Shown: positions 1 to 28,829 of the stretch, one piece after another
How positions within the stretch are numbered: position 1 is the stretch's first letter
Layout: each line of letters begins with the position of its first letter
Source of the DNA: Tubiluchus corallicola
Lineage: Eukaryota > Priapulida > Priapulimorpha > Priapulimorphida > Tubiluchidae
Length of the DNA stretch: 64,000 bases
Assembly (NCBI GenBank): GCA_030141605.1
Contig: JAQGDQ010000009.1
Location: 1,209,001 to 1,273,000, forward strand
Reading direction: 5' to 3'
The notes under the pieces: generated by a model
Database searches by the model: none
Seen by the model: only the letters and a program-made list of their open reading frames with translations
Told to the model about the DNA's origin: nothing
Translations under genes and position numbers: made by a program

Positions 1-1
1 A

Positions 2-274
2 GTTAAAGGAAACTACAAGAATGAGTTTAACGATCAGTTATTATGCCCAGTGTGTGGGGAAGATGATGATACTACTGAACATATGCTTAAATGTGACAGA
101 TATGGAGCATGGAAAAAAATGAACTCAGATACATTAATGAACAGTGAAAAGGAAGGATTGCTAGAAATTAGAAATATAGTGAACGAATGCATGGAATACA
201 GGATAAAGACATTAAACTGGGAAAAGACAACTAAAAGATCAGCGTTATGGAAAAATAGACTTTGCACCCAATAA
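2..274 (+). mobile_element. C-terminal end of a non-LTR retrotransposon polyprotein (partial)
   Basis: An open frame enters from the window edge and ends at a stop at 272-274. It carries a cysteine-histidine cluster of the form C-x2-C-x8-H-x3-C (core CPVCGEDDDTTEHMLKC). This cluster is typical of the zinc-binding tail after the reverse transcriptase, or RNase H, of LINE-type elements. A lysine-rich tail follows. The reverse transcriptase would lie left of the window. The frame is open as far as seen, so the copy may be fairly young. The assignment rests on the Cys/His pattern alone; a cellular zinc protein is possible but less likely. Confidence 0.6.
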
Positions 275-778
275 AGGTGCCCGCTTCTGATAGGTGCAGA
301 GAGTCGAGTATCGCAATCGCAACATATCGTAATTGCAGTCATGTCACGAGTCCTAAATACCTCAGTTGTTCCGTTAATGTTTACTCTCCATTCCAGGCAA
401 ATGAAAAATATAAACTTAAGTTTAAGAAAAGTTAACTAATTAAGACTTTCAACAAACGTGTTTTACAATATCGGAAATTTTTACCTTGGTGGTACCAGTG
501 GTATTGTAACTTACAAAGATTTCCCACATTATTTTACTAAGGCAAGGTGAAAAGGCGTGCAAGACGAATTACACTGTAGACGTTTTTTTGGAAAAGTTAA
601 TGAAAGTTTGTATCAAAAACAAAACTAAAATTATGAAACTGAAAACGAGGGAGAGGATCAATGAGTAAACACCACCACTGCTCGCTAGTGCAACTCACAT
701 GATGTAAAATTTACTTCGCAGTTTAAATACTGCTGGTACTGAAAGGCCTGAGATATTGTTCTGTCACTTATATTAGTG
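275..778. other. Intergenic gap before SLX9
   Basis: About 500 bases of AT-rich sequence between the retrotransposon tail and the SLX9-like start. I see no coding frame or repeat here. It should contain the SLX9-like promoter and 5' UTR, but no clear TATA box or initiator stands out. Confidence 0.5.
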
Positions 779-3108
779 ATGGGTAAAGTTGCGAAACTCA
801 AAAAACAATCTGAAGTACGGTCACATCCTTTAGCAAGTGGACTAACACTGTCAAGAAAATTAGGTAAAACGAAAGCTGCCAAACTTAAACAGAATAAGTT
901 GCGGCGACTTAAAAGTGTTACGACTGCAAAAAGTGTTGTTGATCAAGCTGATTTAAAAAGTGAATATTCTGTTTTCCTCAAAAATCAGAATGCAACAGAG
1001 CAAGCAAACAAGGGTGATAAGAAGGTTATTAGCTTCGGCAATCTAGCGGAAGGCAAAGTAACTGGTACTCGGACGACAAGAAAGAAAGATAAACAGAGAC
1101 TTCGCCACAAATTACTGTTAAGTACTTTTAAAATCTGTTTCTTTCTAATTTCGATTGTAACTTTCATTGTCATTGCTTACCATTTGCCTTCCTTCTGCAT
1201 TGGAATTTGTAATTTGGCAACTATTTTGCAGACACTCCTGTGATATACATGAGAAAAAATTAAATTGTACCTATGCTTAATAATGCTAACCATTTCTGTG
1301 TAATAAAGTACATGCTAATTTTGAGCTCATGCAGTTAAACCTCTTTAAACCACCCAGTGGCTAAAAGCTAAAAGGGGGAAGGTGAGCAACCTCGCTACCA
1401 AGCGCATTTTTCAAAATTGGCCCCTTTAAAATATTTTTCTTTTTGGTTCATTTGTGCGATAAAAGTTAAACTTCTGGTACAACACAGAAACCTCATGAAG
1501 GAGTCATTCTACCATTTTGGTAAAACTTTATGTTCACTCAAACATAATCGATGCAACATATATTTATTTTGAGAATTAATTATTTGTTGATATTGTGCAC
1601 TGCAGAGTTGTTAGCTGTGTGTTTTCAAAGACATTTGAAGATATTTAATGAGCTACCTTTAAATCACTTAGGCAACAGTGGTCTGCGTAACACATATTCA
1701 AATGAAAGCGAGTAATATAGATCATGCAGCATGCATTACGGATTAGCAATCAGGTACAAAATATGTAAATACAAACTGTTGTAAGCGCATTGTGGATCAC
1801 ACATTATCCACACGTGGTGTCATACCTTTATACTGTCATGATTAATTGTTAAGCGAGTACACTCATGTTTTTCCACAGAGTAATCGTTGTCAGTTAAAGG
1901 TTTAAACTTTCCTAGAGTAGGTGCATCAATCAGCAGCTCACCATAGTTACATTTGCTCACTACTCTCGCAATAAATAAATATTTACGAAAGTCAAGATAT
2001 AACTTCATCGCTTTAAAAAGTTTAAATTATTTAAAGACATTTTTTCCTGTTGCTATTTTATAAACCTCAATAACTTGTATAAGGTTTCCGTATTGCCTTC
2101 CTAATTCTAATGTTATCAAATTATAGTACTTCAGTCTTTCTAAATTGGGGACATATTTACATCAAATGGAATGATGCATATTGTGTTACTCATCAATTAG
2201 CTTGTTAAAAGTAGTTTTACTTTTTAGTATGTGCTTTTTGGAAACTGTGGATATTTTATTATAGTTTGAGAAAACTGGAAGAAGCCAAAGCGGCAAAACA
2301 AAAGAGAAAAGACAACGAGGTAAACGTTGCACCTGGTGCTCTTTTGTCTAATTTGAATTCCATTGGTGCTGCACTGCCAAACTTTAGTGATAACTCATAC
2401 CAGAAGAAATCTAAAGGTAGGTCAAATTGTGGCCATTATAATGAGAAAACTAGTTATTTTGATTGTGCCGCATGTGCTTATGAAACACTTCTACCCTTTG
2501 AATGAAGATATGTAATTTTTGAGCTTCAGATAGCTGTGGGATTTCTGCGTATGGCTTTGTCATGAATAAGTTTATAACTTGTGATGCTTGTGGATATAAA
2601 CATGGTAGATATTTACGTTAAACGCCTAAAGCCCTATTTTATATACATATGTATATATGGTGACATCAATAATGGAATGAACTCTATTGTATGTATATAT
2701 GGTGACATCAATAATGGAATGAACTCTATTGTAAGGACAGTTTGAGGGAAAAAAACAAAATACAAACAGCTGTCTTGCTTATTCAAGTATTCAGATTTCC
2801 ACAACAACTCATACCTTGTCTTAATTCTTATTTTGTTCTATTTTACACATTTAGACATTGTGTAAGCATGCTGTCATACTCCTAACTAAAATAATTTGGC
2901 TATATAAATACGATAATGTGTATTTCTGGCTTTAGGTGTTGCTTCAGAAAAATGTAAAAGCACATTGAAGATGCGGCAGAGACAGAGAAAATTCATGAAT
3001 GAAGTCCAGATGTTTAAACAAATATATAAGACTCGCGAATTTCAGAACGATCCTTTGGGTGCCATCTCGCAGCATCTACGAAATAAATTGGCTGAAGATG
3101 GTTTATGA
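779..3108 (+). CDS. SLX9: SLX9-like ribosome biogenesis factor (FAM207A family), 3 exons
   Basis: The product is a small basic nucleolar protein; family members act in 40S pre-ribosome maturation and export. Exons are 779-1116, 2265-2416 and 2936-3108, giving 220 aa against about 230 in human. The start is the ATG at 779, which gives MGKV as in the human protein. Splicing joins KKDKQRLRHKLL to LRKLEEAKAAKQKRKD, the conserved lysine-rich helix. Exon 2 carries LSNLNSIGAALPNF, matching the LHPLRDALPEL segment. Exon 3 carries MRQRQRKFMNEVQMFKQIYK and NDPLGAISQHL, the conserved C-terminal block. Donors are GTTAAG and GTAGGT; acceptors are TTATAG and CTTTAG. Without splicing, the exon 1 frame runs on into a hydrophobic tail that is intronic. 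The identity comes from remembered family features, not an alignment run. Confidence 0.85.
2651..2734. repeat. Two-copy 42-bp tandem duplication in SLX9 intron 2
   Basis: A 42-bp unit beginning GTATATATGGTGACATCAAT occurs twice in direct succession, at 2651 and 2693, with no visible mismatch. Perfect identity suggests a recent duplication. It lies wholly inside intron 2 and does not touch a splice site. Confidence 0.85.
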
Positions 3109-3606
3109 GGCTCTTCTTTATTGTTAATTTAATTACTTTAAATATAAATACCATTTTGATCAACATGTTTAATTTTATGATCTTGTGAGCATTGATGTAA
3201 AAAAACTGCACAAGTTTTTAGGTTGAAACAAGTACAGTATGCTTCCTTCTTTAAAATACATCTTACTTGTTTATGTTGTGTGTAGGCTTTACCATTATTT
3301 ATGGACAATATAATCATTTAAAAATCATTGATGTCAAGACTTAAAATGCCTTTCATTATACAACTAAATTGTTGGTAATGGAAGCAAGCTAACTAGACTT
3401 TAAAGACTAGTTTGTAAGGAAGCCACCCTAGTGTGATTTACATCAGTGAACTCTAAAGTGCTAAAATTTTTAAGTGATGCTGTGTGGTAAATGATTTGGT
3501 ATGGACTGTCTGTGAGAAATCATCTGGCGTAATGACAGTGATGAAAGCTGTAAAGACAGTAATTAATGATCTTTTACTTTTTCTATAAATTTTTGTATAC
3601 GCAGTT

Positions 3607-3612
3607 AATAAA
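3607..3612 (+). terminator. Candidate polyadenylation signal for SLX9
   Basis: AATAAA occurs about 500 nt after the SLX9-like stop codon and is the first canonical hexamer I find downstream. It implies a 3' UTR of about half a kilobase. The hexamer alone is weak evidence in AT-rich DNA. Confidence 0.4.
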
Positions 3613-4053
3613 ATTATGACAAAAATATTTATTTTAGAACTGCATTTAAATTTGATTGGTTTTGCCAATGAATTGCTAGTGAAAAGTGTGGTACTTTTGA
3701 GATTCTGAATCAGAAAAGTGTTTGTAAAGAATTATATTAATGAGCTATACTATCATGATAGGGGGTTAAGCGAACACACTCATAGAAACACAATATTTTT
3801 CCACAAAATAGTAAACTTGTTAACAGTTTCATATTATTGCATTATTGTTTTAATTAGAAATTGATTGTTGAGTTGACCAGCGACTACTACCGTTATTATT
3901 AGTTAGCAGATTTGATGTGTGTGGATGGGTGCTTTTGAAATTCTGCCACTCTGTGCTTTTCGAAGATATCCCATATTGTAGCCGAATAGTTTCGCGAAAA
4001 TGAAAAGCAAACTCAAACGCTACAAATAGTAGCTGGTAGTTTAGTGTTAGTCG

Positions 4054-4470
4054 GTGTAAATAAACTGTGTTCTGAAGATGGTTCATTATTGAAATTTGAA
4101 TAGGAGCAACAGCTAGTGTCGTGACTTAGCGGCTTGCTGCCCATATTGGATAAGGTATTCTTTTTGAAAGGTTTGAGTAGTTGCCCGGTTTAGTACTAGT
4201 AGTAGTAGTACTTAGTACTAATGTTAAGAAGGTTCACGTAATAGGGACGCTATCACGCCAGTGTAAATAAAATCGTGTTATGAAAATGATTCTTTATTGA
4301 AATTTAAATATGACACGCTTCTTGTGTCGAATTTGTAAACCCGGTGCTCATTCCTTTTGACGCGTTTGAGTAGGTGCACGGTTCGTAGTAATAGTGGTAT
4401 TAAACTTAAAGTTAAGAAAGCCAAGATAATGATACTAGACACGCTATTCCTGTATGATTCTCTTGTAATG
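4054..4470. repeat. Diverged tandem duplication of about 207 bp at the LINE 3' end
   Basis: Two successive copies start at 4054 and 4261, both with GTGTAAATAAA. They share blocks in the same order: ATTGAAATTTRAATA, GTGTCG, GTTTGAGTAG followed by a CGGTT-like block, and GTTAAGAA. The copies differ by many substitutions and small gaps, so the duplication is old. The right copy overlaps the degraded C-terminal coding part of the LINE. Confidence 0.6.
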
Positions 4471-5046
4471 CTAGTTGTGTGTGCAGGATTTTGGGAGAGA
4501 AGTGCTGCCAAGAATGTATCCATATCTACATCAATTTTTTTATCAATGTCCTCACATGACAATATATCTACTAGTACTAGCTTGAAATTAGTTGTATAAC
4601 AGCACATCCCATTCACTAGAATAAAGCACACATTCAGACAAAAAATGTTCTGTAAATGCCGCTAAACAGAGCAGAGAATTAACACGTTCAATCTTATGAA
4701 GATAGTAGTTAAGTTCAGAGTTGCCCATATGTAACTGAAGAAGCTTGGAAAACTGGGGTTTTGACGGAAAATCAAGCCTTTTATTGAAGCTCACAGAAGA
4801 ACTTAAATTATAGAAGAATCTGCCACTTGCGAAGTAAAGTTTTAAGTCTTGCGTTCTTGACATCTTGGAAAGTGTAAATACATGAATTTGCCTCCATGAA
4901 CTGGGCATCATTGGCAGCCTTTTTAGCCAAGGAATCAGTGAGATCATTTCCAATAATATTACAATTAGCAGATTCCCACACAAAGTTAACATGAACATCA
5001 GAAGAAAAAGAAGAAAATGCAACATGATTTTTATACTATCACACAA
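4054..5046 (-). mobile_element. Decayed LINE-type non-LTR retrotransposon, RNase H and C-terminal region
   Basis: Read on the minus strand, the segment keeps recognisable non-LTR polyprotein pieces in shifted frames. From about 5000 to 4890 the frame DVHVNFVWES..GNDLTDSLAKKAAND resembles the end of an RNase HI domain, where intact elements have a motif like VHFxWVPSHxGIxGNExADxLAK. From about 4755 to 4600 the frame KLLQLHMGNSELNYYLHKIE, then EHFLSECVLYSSEWD, resembles the conserved C-terminal block with RTGHSxLNxYLxRI and EHxLLECPxYxxER. Frameshifts and stops separate the pieces and the zinc-coordinating cysteines are largely lost, so the copy is dead. Its 3' part coincides with a roughly 207-bp tandem duplication. 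Confidence 0.65.
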
Positions 5047-7316
5047 ACCTTTGTAACAGTTACAAGTCCATCCTAAAGATATAATGCTTACTGAACACTG
5101 ACTGTCTGAAAAAAACTGTTACATTTCTAACAAAGGTATTTATAAAGACTAATTGTTCTACAACAATGTGTAAAATAGCAAAGAGTTAGCTAACAAGATT
5201 CATGCAGTGCTACTGATTTACTGATATGATGAAATGTGAGTAAATTACTGGTCCTGCTTCACATGGCCCAGGGTTGTCTGTTGTTTCACTGCAAGCTTGT
5301 GTTTATTTTCAGTGTCATTTGTCACATCAGAATTTATTAATAAGTATTATCGACTGATAAGAGCTTCACACTTTGCACATTATTAGGGATACAATCGAAG
5401 CTCACATTGAAGTCTACCCCAAATTTAGTAGAACAGTTCAAAACCAGTGTAATCTGCTGACCTGACATAATTTGATTAATTTCTCCCCTTTGCTTCAGGA
5501 ACTCCTCACTTGTCATGTGCAGTAAATTAGATATCATTACAGAAATTAAATAAGTGCGAAGAAGATGATAACAATGCTGATATTAAGACATAAAGCTTAA
5601 GAACTTGTTTTACACATAATACATTACAAGCAAGAATCTGATAAATACCAATACGTAGTACTCAATTCCTGACTTTTACGAATGAACATTTGGAAGCATT
5701 TATAAATAAGGTATGAAGTTAATAATTAAGACTACAAGAAAAAAGTAAGACAAGAAAGACAATCGCACTTGGTTAAGTCACAAAATATTTATTTTAGAAC
5801 TGTATTTTGTAAGCCTTTTGTTTGTGACTTTGTTAGTTTTAGGTACTCTGCTTGGGAAAAATATTAATAAAAATAACTGCCAGCATCCAGTTAAGACATG
5901 GCTATTTATTCCAACACACTCGTCTGCAGTGTTTCAACCATAACATGGTCATGGTCTCGCAATTCTACCTAATAAAAGTATAATGTACAAAATGTATGGT
6001 CTACATTATGAAAAACAAACAAAACAGTTTCTAAATAGTAACAGTTTAGATCGTGTAGCACTTTGCTAAATGACAACAGATTTCTTTTCCTGACTAATGC
6101 TTGTGCGTGGCAACAACAGAAGGTTTGCCCCAAACATGAACAATACCTTAAACAGTCAAATATAAGGACTAGTGCAAAGTGATTCTTGATGTAGTGAGAA
6201 TGTTGAGCTGTTGCTGAAGTTTTTTTATTAAAAGAGTTTCAAAATGCTCAGTGATCGATGAGTGTGGCACTAATTTCAGTAGCCTACCCTTAGTTAGCAA
6301 CCAGTCCCAATGTTCATATTTACGAACATTTTACCAATATAAACTGCAGAAGTTTAAGTTTAAGCCAGTCACAAGTTTAATCATAAAGTGCCGAAGAATG
6401 TAAACATGGTCACAGTCGGTACTTGATCCTGAAAAAATATGAAAACCAGACCTAAGGGTGAAACACTTAAAAGTATTTTAAGATAAAGGAATAGACCTTT
6501 TAATATCTTAATATTCTGTTCCTGGTTTGATAATATGGACCAGTGAGTAGTAGTCGGAGTAAATAACTTTTTTCTCTATAATCTGATTTTTTAGTGGTTG
6601 GTGAAATATATGCTATCCAAAAATCTACCAAGGCATTTGTTAAACATGCTAACAGAAAACCTATTCCTACACATATCTGTGCACAGTTCCTTAATGTACT
6701 ACTTAATACAGTTCTTTAATATTAATGAGACAGAACATGTATCCACTCTCGCCATGTATCATTTTCCAGAAGGCATGAAAGCAGAAGCAAGTGAATGTGG
6801 TGGGTCAGTCAGATAGACCTGAAAGTACAGAATTAGGTGATGATGCACCTCAGGTCAATGCGAGGAGTGGCTAATGCTGTTTTTGGCATAACTTTGTGAT
6901 TTATCAGTTTGTAACTGACAGTATTGTATGTCGTATTTTTCACAGTAAATTTGAATTTAAATTTTAGATTTAAATTTGAACATTATTTGAATTTGCATTT
7001 AATCTTAAATTTTAATAAAAATAGTACATTGATAAGTTCAATAAAAATTCTTATGTTTCTTTGGCAAATAATTTGACTAAACTATTATATAATTTTAGAC
7101 AAATCACTCTGGATTTCTGAAGTACATATTCTGTTAATATAAACAGTTGTTTGTCTACTTATTTAATTAGAATGATTACGTGAAAAATGCAAGGCAGGGT
7201 GCCAGTGTAATCGTGTATGAAATATTTTTTCCAGCTTATGGGAATTTGATAATCTGGTAGTCTACGTAGTGTTATTTATTACTGGCTTTAATTTTTTTAG
7301 CAACGGTACTACTAAG
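5047..7316. other. Intergenic region upstream of IFT80
   Basis: About 2.3 kb of AT-rich DNA. I see no convincing exon. There are short A/T palindromes around 6950-7010. A motif around a 3'-like block (ATTTATTTTAGAACTG) occurs at about 3625 and again at about 5786, suggesting scraps of a shared repeat. The IFT80 promoter and 5' UTR should lie in the last few hundred bases. Confidence 0.4.
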
Positions 7317-23419
<16,103 letters not shown>

Positions 23420-25822
23420 GATGTGAGATATATGCAAAGCATTCCATTGTGAAACAGGGCATTACTGCTGTGTGGTAAACTAACTATTAACTAACTGTGT
23501 GGTAACTATGAATTTATTTATAAAAAATGATATAAACTTTACATTTATCTACAGTTGCAAATGGCATTTACCTATGATTGCTAATAGTTGTATTAACTAC
23601 TCATTGATGCAGAGTGCATTGTCTGTATTATAGCAACAGATGGAAGAGCTGACTTGTTTTGGAGTGTATTCGATTCAGCAGTGCTGTGCTTGATTAGCGA
23701 TTAGATCGGTGACTGCTGTAAAACAGTTTTTAGGTAGCTTTATTTCTTATACTGCCTGTGGTATTTCTTACAAAAGTGAGAGTGTATATGGATCTAAATG
23801 TATTAAGAGAAAATGTGTTTAAGATTCTTCTTACAGTTCAGTGGCTCATCTTGAGTAATTATTCTTGGTTTTTCAGGGTTTACCTTGTCATTGAGTGCTG
23901 GATTTTAGTTTCAGTGTACTGAAGTGTTTAGAAAAAATGATTTTTCAATTGCAGAACAGGCCTTATTTTTAGTGCTGTATAAGTTATTATCAACCACTTT
24001 TGAAGTCTTTTAGTAGGATGCTATCTATGAGCATTTTGCATATATGTTATTTTACAATATTCAAATGATAAGAAAATCTCTATCCTCACAACAACAGTTG
24101 GCATTTCCTTATTAACCATAGGAAATTTGCAAAATAGAGAAAAGTGTTGTCACCTGCTTGGGCGTCTTGATAATACATTTTATTATGTTTAGAAATTAAT
24201 ATTTATAGGCAGTGGTTATAGTACTTGACCCCACCATTTTACCAATTTCATTCACATAGTAATTGATTTTCCAATTCTATGTGTGTTTTGCTAGTGAATT
24301 ACTAGTGAATTTGCTAGTAATTTTATGATAACTATGTAAATCGGTTTGTGTATTGTTTTTAAATTATAAAATCTAATTTCTGAAAAGTAAATTCTTGCTT
24401 TTGTAAAAGCTTTGTAACCAGAATCTCAATTTCGTAAATATAATACTATGAAAATAGTACATAAAATCTCAGTACGATCTTTGATAGTTTAGGTTTTACT
24501 CATTATCAGTTTGTTCTCTTTCTTTTTAACAATCGCGTTTTGTTATTGTTTTTAATTGCATTTTCATATTATGGCATGTGCTGCAGAGTGTGTGAACTTT
24601 TTTTACTATAGTTGTCAAAAACCTGCTGTAGTGACCTTGATGTTTAAATTTTTGTCATGTAAATTCAGCTAATTGTCTTTGTAATATCACAGAGTTTTAG
24701 CACTTATTATCAACTGACTGAATAATATTTTATAGTTGTTAGTGGAAAGTTTTACTTGAAGCATTTTGTTAAATTTATTTCCAAAATTTTTTTATGTACT
24801 TGACTGGCTTGAAATGTGATATTATATCCGTCCAGTATCTGTTAATATGGTATTGTTGTGTACTGATTTGTAGCATTGAAACATGATGAAAATAAAGTTT
24901 CATTATAATTAATCGCATTTTATTATTGCATTACCTGTATTTACATTAATAATTCATTAGTGGACTGAATTTGTTTATCAGCATATTGTTTTCTATTACG
25001 AGAACAACTTAATTGATACCGATTGTACCACGATGTCAAAGTCGAATTTGTTTATTTATAAAGATGACAAATAGCTAGACATTACATTGTATTTGGTAGC
25101 CAAGATCCTCATGCAGGGCGATATTTGTGAGTACATAATTGCAAAGCCAAAAACATTCTGGGTTGCTCTCTCATATTTCATGTGTGTGAACACGCTGCAT
25201 GCAGCCGTACATTAGACTAACAAGCACAAGTGCTGCTCTAGCGCTTGTTGAAGGCTGCTATTATTCTCCATTAGTCAGTAGTCACCAGGAAACAAACTCA
25301 GTCGCCCACTGAGCATTTAATTTCCTCAGCAAAGCTTTTGCAAGTATTGAGCTATCATGACATCTCTAGTCACTACTGAGCAACTCATGTTAATCTTAAT
25401 GTATTGACGTTAATTTAGTGCCGAAATAAATTAAGATAATGTCAAAGCTTACGTCGACGGAGTGGCGTTTTCAGTTTTTTATGTCTGGTTCAAGTCATAT
25501 GGGCATTGTATGCAACAGTAACTGTTGATTACTTGTAAGCTTTAAAGCATTTAATGCGTGACTACAATGTATACTGATTTGTAAGGTACAATATAAAATA
25601 TTAGGACGAATACTGTGATAGTGCATAAAGCGAAAGTGAATTAAAGCGAAAATTTTCAACTTTAAAGTTTCAAGTTTCTAGCTTTTGCGTGTGATGGTAG
25701 CGTGCTGATTTCGTAAATAATCATGTGTATTCTCGATTTTTCACATAATAATCGACACATTTCTCAATTATGGATTTTCTGTATAGTTTGTTGGATTCTT
25801 TGCTTTATTTATTCAATACGAC
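23420..25822. other. IFT80 3' UTR and IFT80-ICE1 intergenic region
   Basis: About 1.47 kb runs from the IFT80 stop to a canonical AATAAA and is presumably the 3' UTR. The remaining 0.9 kb leads to the ICE1 start and should hold its promoter and 5' UTR. I see no further exon or obvious repeat here. Confidence 0.5.
24891..24896 (+). terminator. Polyadenylation signal candidate for IFT80
   Basis: AATAAA in the context GATGAAAATAAAGTTTCATT, followed by T-rich sequence. It is the clearest hexamer between IFT80 and ICE1. Confidence 0.55.
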
Positions 25823-28774
25823 ATGCTAAAAATGAGTGACAACGTAAATGAAATTGTGAGTGAAGGATGTGATAATTGTTTAAAGTTGCAGCAGGTAAGC
25901 AATGTTTTGGCAGAATGATAACGAGGCTTAGTATTTACTGGTGAATAGAACGTTTGTAACATGGAATTATATCATTTTATTGATGTAACGGTACTGTGGT
26001 TGCAGAGATCCATATGTTTCCCGAAAAGAAAGGAGATTTATGGCGTTACAACATCTTGACGAAGTTCCAGCTTTTGCCAAGTTTTGGTTCTGGGTGCACT
26101 GCAATTTTGGACATTTTGAAAGCGTATTCTTTTAACATTTATATGTGAGAGTGAAATGGGACATTGCAAATGCGAGTGTGACATGCAGAATGAGGGTGAC
26201 TTGCTAACTGTGTGGTAGAGGAGACACATCTTACAAAACTTCAGATTTCACTGTATAGTTGCGCCAAGCTTAATTGATTATTTTGCTTTTTAGTTAAAGC
26301 GTGACTGGACTCCATTTATCTGAAATATTGGGTTATCTGGGCCAACTTATCCTGACTAGATAACAAAAACTGCAATTCATAGTTTTATCCGTTTTAATTT
26401 TAACACTGTGCTGACTGATGCAATGTGTATTGAAGTGTTTTGTACATGTTCACCATTCTTGCTTCTTTTGTTTTGTAGAAGAATTCTTTTACCTTTTCTG
26501 AAGGAAAATAACAAAAAACACCTTAATGAATATCGTATGAAATCTGTGGCAATTGTAACATTAAATGCACTAGCACAAATAATGGCAGACAGAGTCTGTG
26601 GGGATCCGCCACAAAAAAGGAATAATTTCTAAATCTCGTATCCTGTTATAACTCGAGTAGGTTGTTTGGGACACCGTGAGGATTTGTTGGGCAAGAAGAC
26701 AGATATTCCAACTCTCCCAGGAGACCCCCACATTTAGTTGTAACCCCCTTTATTCCGGTTTTGAAATATTTCTCCTCCAGTATTTTATACCAATTGTTAC
26801 TTAAACATAAGCATTACACAAAAGATGATCAGATCACAATGAAGTAAGATATCCCCTACCTGCCTATTTTGTCTTGAAATAGCATCACTCCTGCTTTCCC
26901 CCGCTAGACAGTGCAAAAAATAAATCAGGAAATGTAGCAGGTAAAATAGGTGTGCACAGCTGCACTTAATAATACCAACACTGGAGATTAGGAACTTTTA
27001 GCTAATGAAACCACTAAAGTGAGGAAACTTCAACCAGTTTGACATTCAAAGTTAATTCCAATATGCAAGCCTTGATTAAGCAAATTAGATGAACGATTAT
27101 CCGGAATGTTGAAATCTTACTTGAGGTCCCACTGGAGAATTTCCATTTTGGGGTTGTTTGTGTTATGTTTAGTTTGCATTTAGTGTTGCTATTAGAATAT
27201 ATAATAAATATTTAGTTATATATATTAGAAATATGTATATGTGAATGTATTTGAAACTGAATCTGCCAGCTAAGGTTTTCACCAAATTTTCAGTTTACCA
27301 TAAAAGCAAGTATATGAGATTAACCATGCAGATTGCAAACAATTTTCTAGGCTTTGGGGAATTCCCTATACTGAGGAATTGAGACATCAAGGATTTTTCT
27401 ATACAGTAGTGTATATATCCCGATTTACAGTACAATAGGCCCATCTGTACGTCCTGTCGTGTACTCTTTGAATTTCTAGTGGTGATCATATTGTGCAGGG
27501 AAACCAATATGAAGCAATATGAAGGGCTGTGTAATGTACCTACTGCTGGTGCTCAAAGATTTAGATGGTACTAGATATAGAAGCAAGAAACCATTTGTGT
27601 ACCTTCATGTAATAGTTTATATTAAACTATAAAAGTTTAAAAGTAATTTTAGTAAAGCAGTAAAGCAGAAAATTCAAAATGCTCTTATTATATGTTTTGT
27701 TTTTGTTTGTATGAAAACTGCATTCTTTCATTGTGTACTAATTTTGTCGAATAGAAAATATATGACTTTGAAATATTTTTATGTGATTCCTGTAGGTGTG
27801 TATGCTTACCAAAGCTGCTATACATTTTGAATTTTCTGTGTTTGAGGTTTAAGTTGTATAAGTTTTAAGTTTTTTTTTGTTTGTTTTTAGGACTTGGAAA
27901 AGTGTCAAGCAGATCAGATCTTGAACTTCAGGACTCTGAAGCAAAAAATTATCTCGACTGAGTAGGTCCACAGTTATATTCTTTAGGTTGATTAGAAAGA
28001 GGAAGCATTTTTGCTGAAATTAACATTGTGCTCAGACTTATTCTAAAACTTTTATGATCTTGTATTTTCTGACATTCCCTAATAAAATAATTAAGTGCAC
28101 TGCATTTTAAAACAAAATAAAGGTAAATATGAATTGAGTTGCAAATTACTGAACAATCACTGGTGATTTGCTAATATGAGTTGGCTGTGACTAAAAGTTA
28201 CCTTTCAGAGTATTAAATGTCTTAGAAAGAAATCACTTCTGGTCAGTTGTATATTTTCCATCGTAAAAGCGGCAAATTACTGCTACAGATGGCAAATGCA
28301 TTACAGAAACTCCTTGCTTAGCATTGAATTGTTTAGTAAAGAACTGTATTATTTTATCTTTCTTTGTCAATATTAGACTTGAATTTTTCTGACAGTCAGA
28401 TTCCTAATGTGATTTCTTTTTTCTTTTGCAGTATGTTAATCAAGAAGTACAGTTTGAAGTGTCAAGATATCCTTTAATACATTTGTTAAACAGTTAAACA
28501 TAATTTTTCCCCATGATTTGCTTCTGTTATATAATTGAATCATTTTCCGAGATTTTTTGTACCTGTATCAGTTTGTATGTAACGACTGCACTTCCTTTCA
28601 GTTACCAAAGCTATCCAATTTATGAACATTCTTTGATATTTTTCTAATAACATTTTCTGAAATTTTTCTTAACCACTTGCCACATTATGAATTTCAATCT
28701 CGGAAATTAGAAGAGTGTACAGCATTACTAGAAAAAGTGCAAAGGTAAGCATATAATTAAAAATTTTGCTATGC

Positions 28775-28829
<55 letters not shown>

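Noticed and set aside
5337-5537. Minus-strand 66-aa frame between the LINE and IFT80
   Set aside because: No recognisable family; it may be an upstream part of the decayed LINE, but no motif supports this.
26408-26632. Plus-strand 74-aa frame in ICE1 intron 1 ending with a basic segment
   Set aside because: The second half looks somewhat protein-like, but it has no recognisable family, and including it would break the ICE1 exon 1-2 phase.
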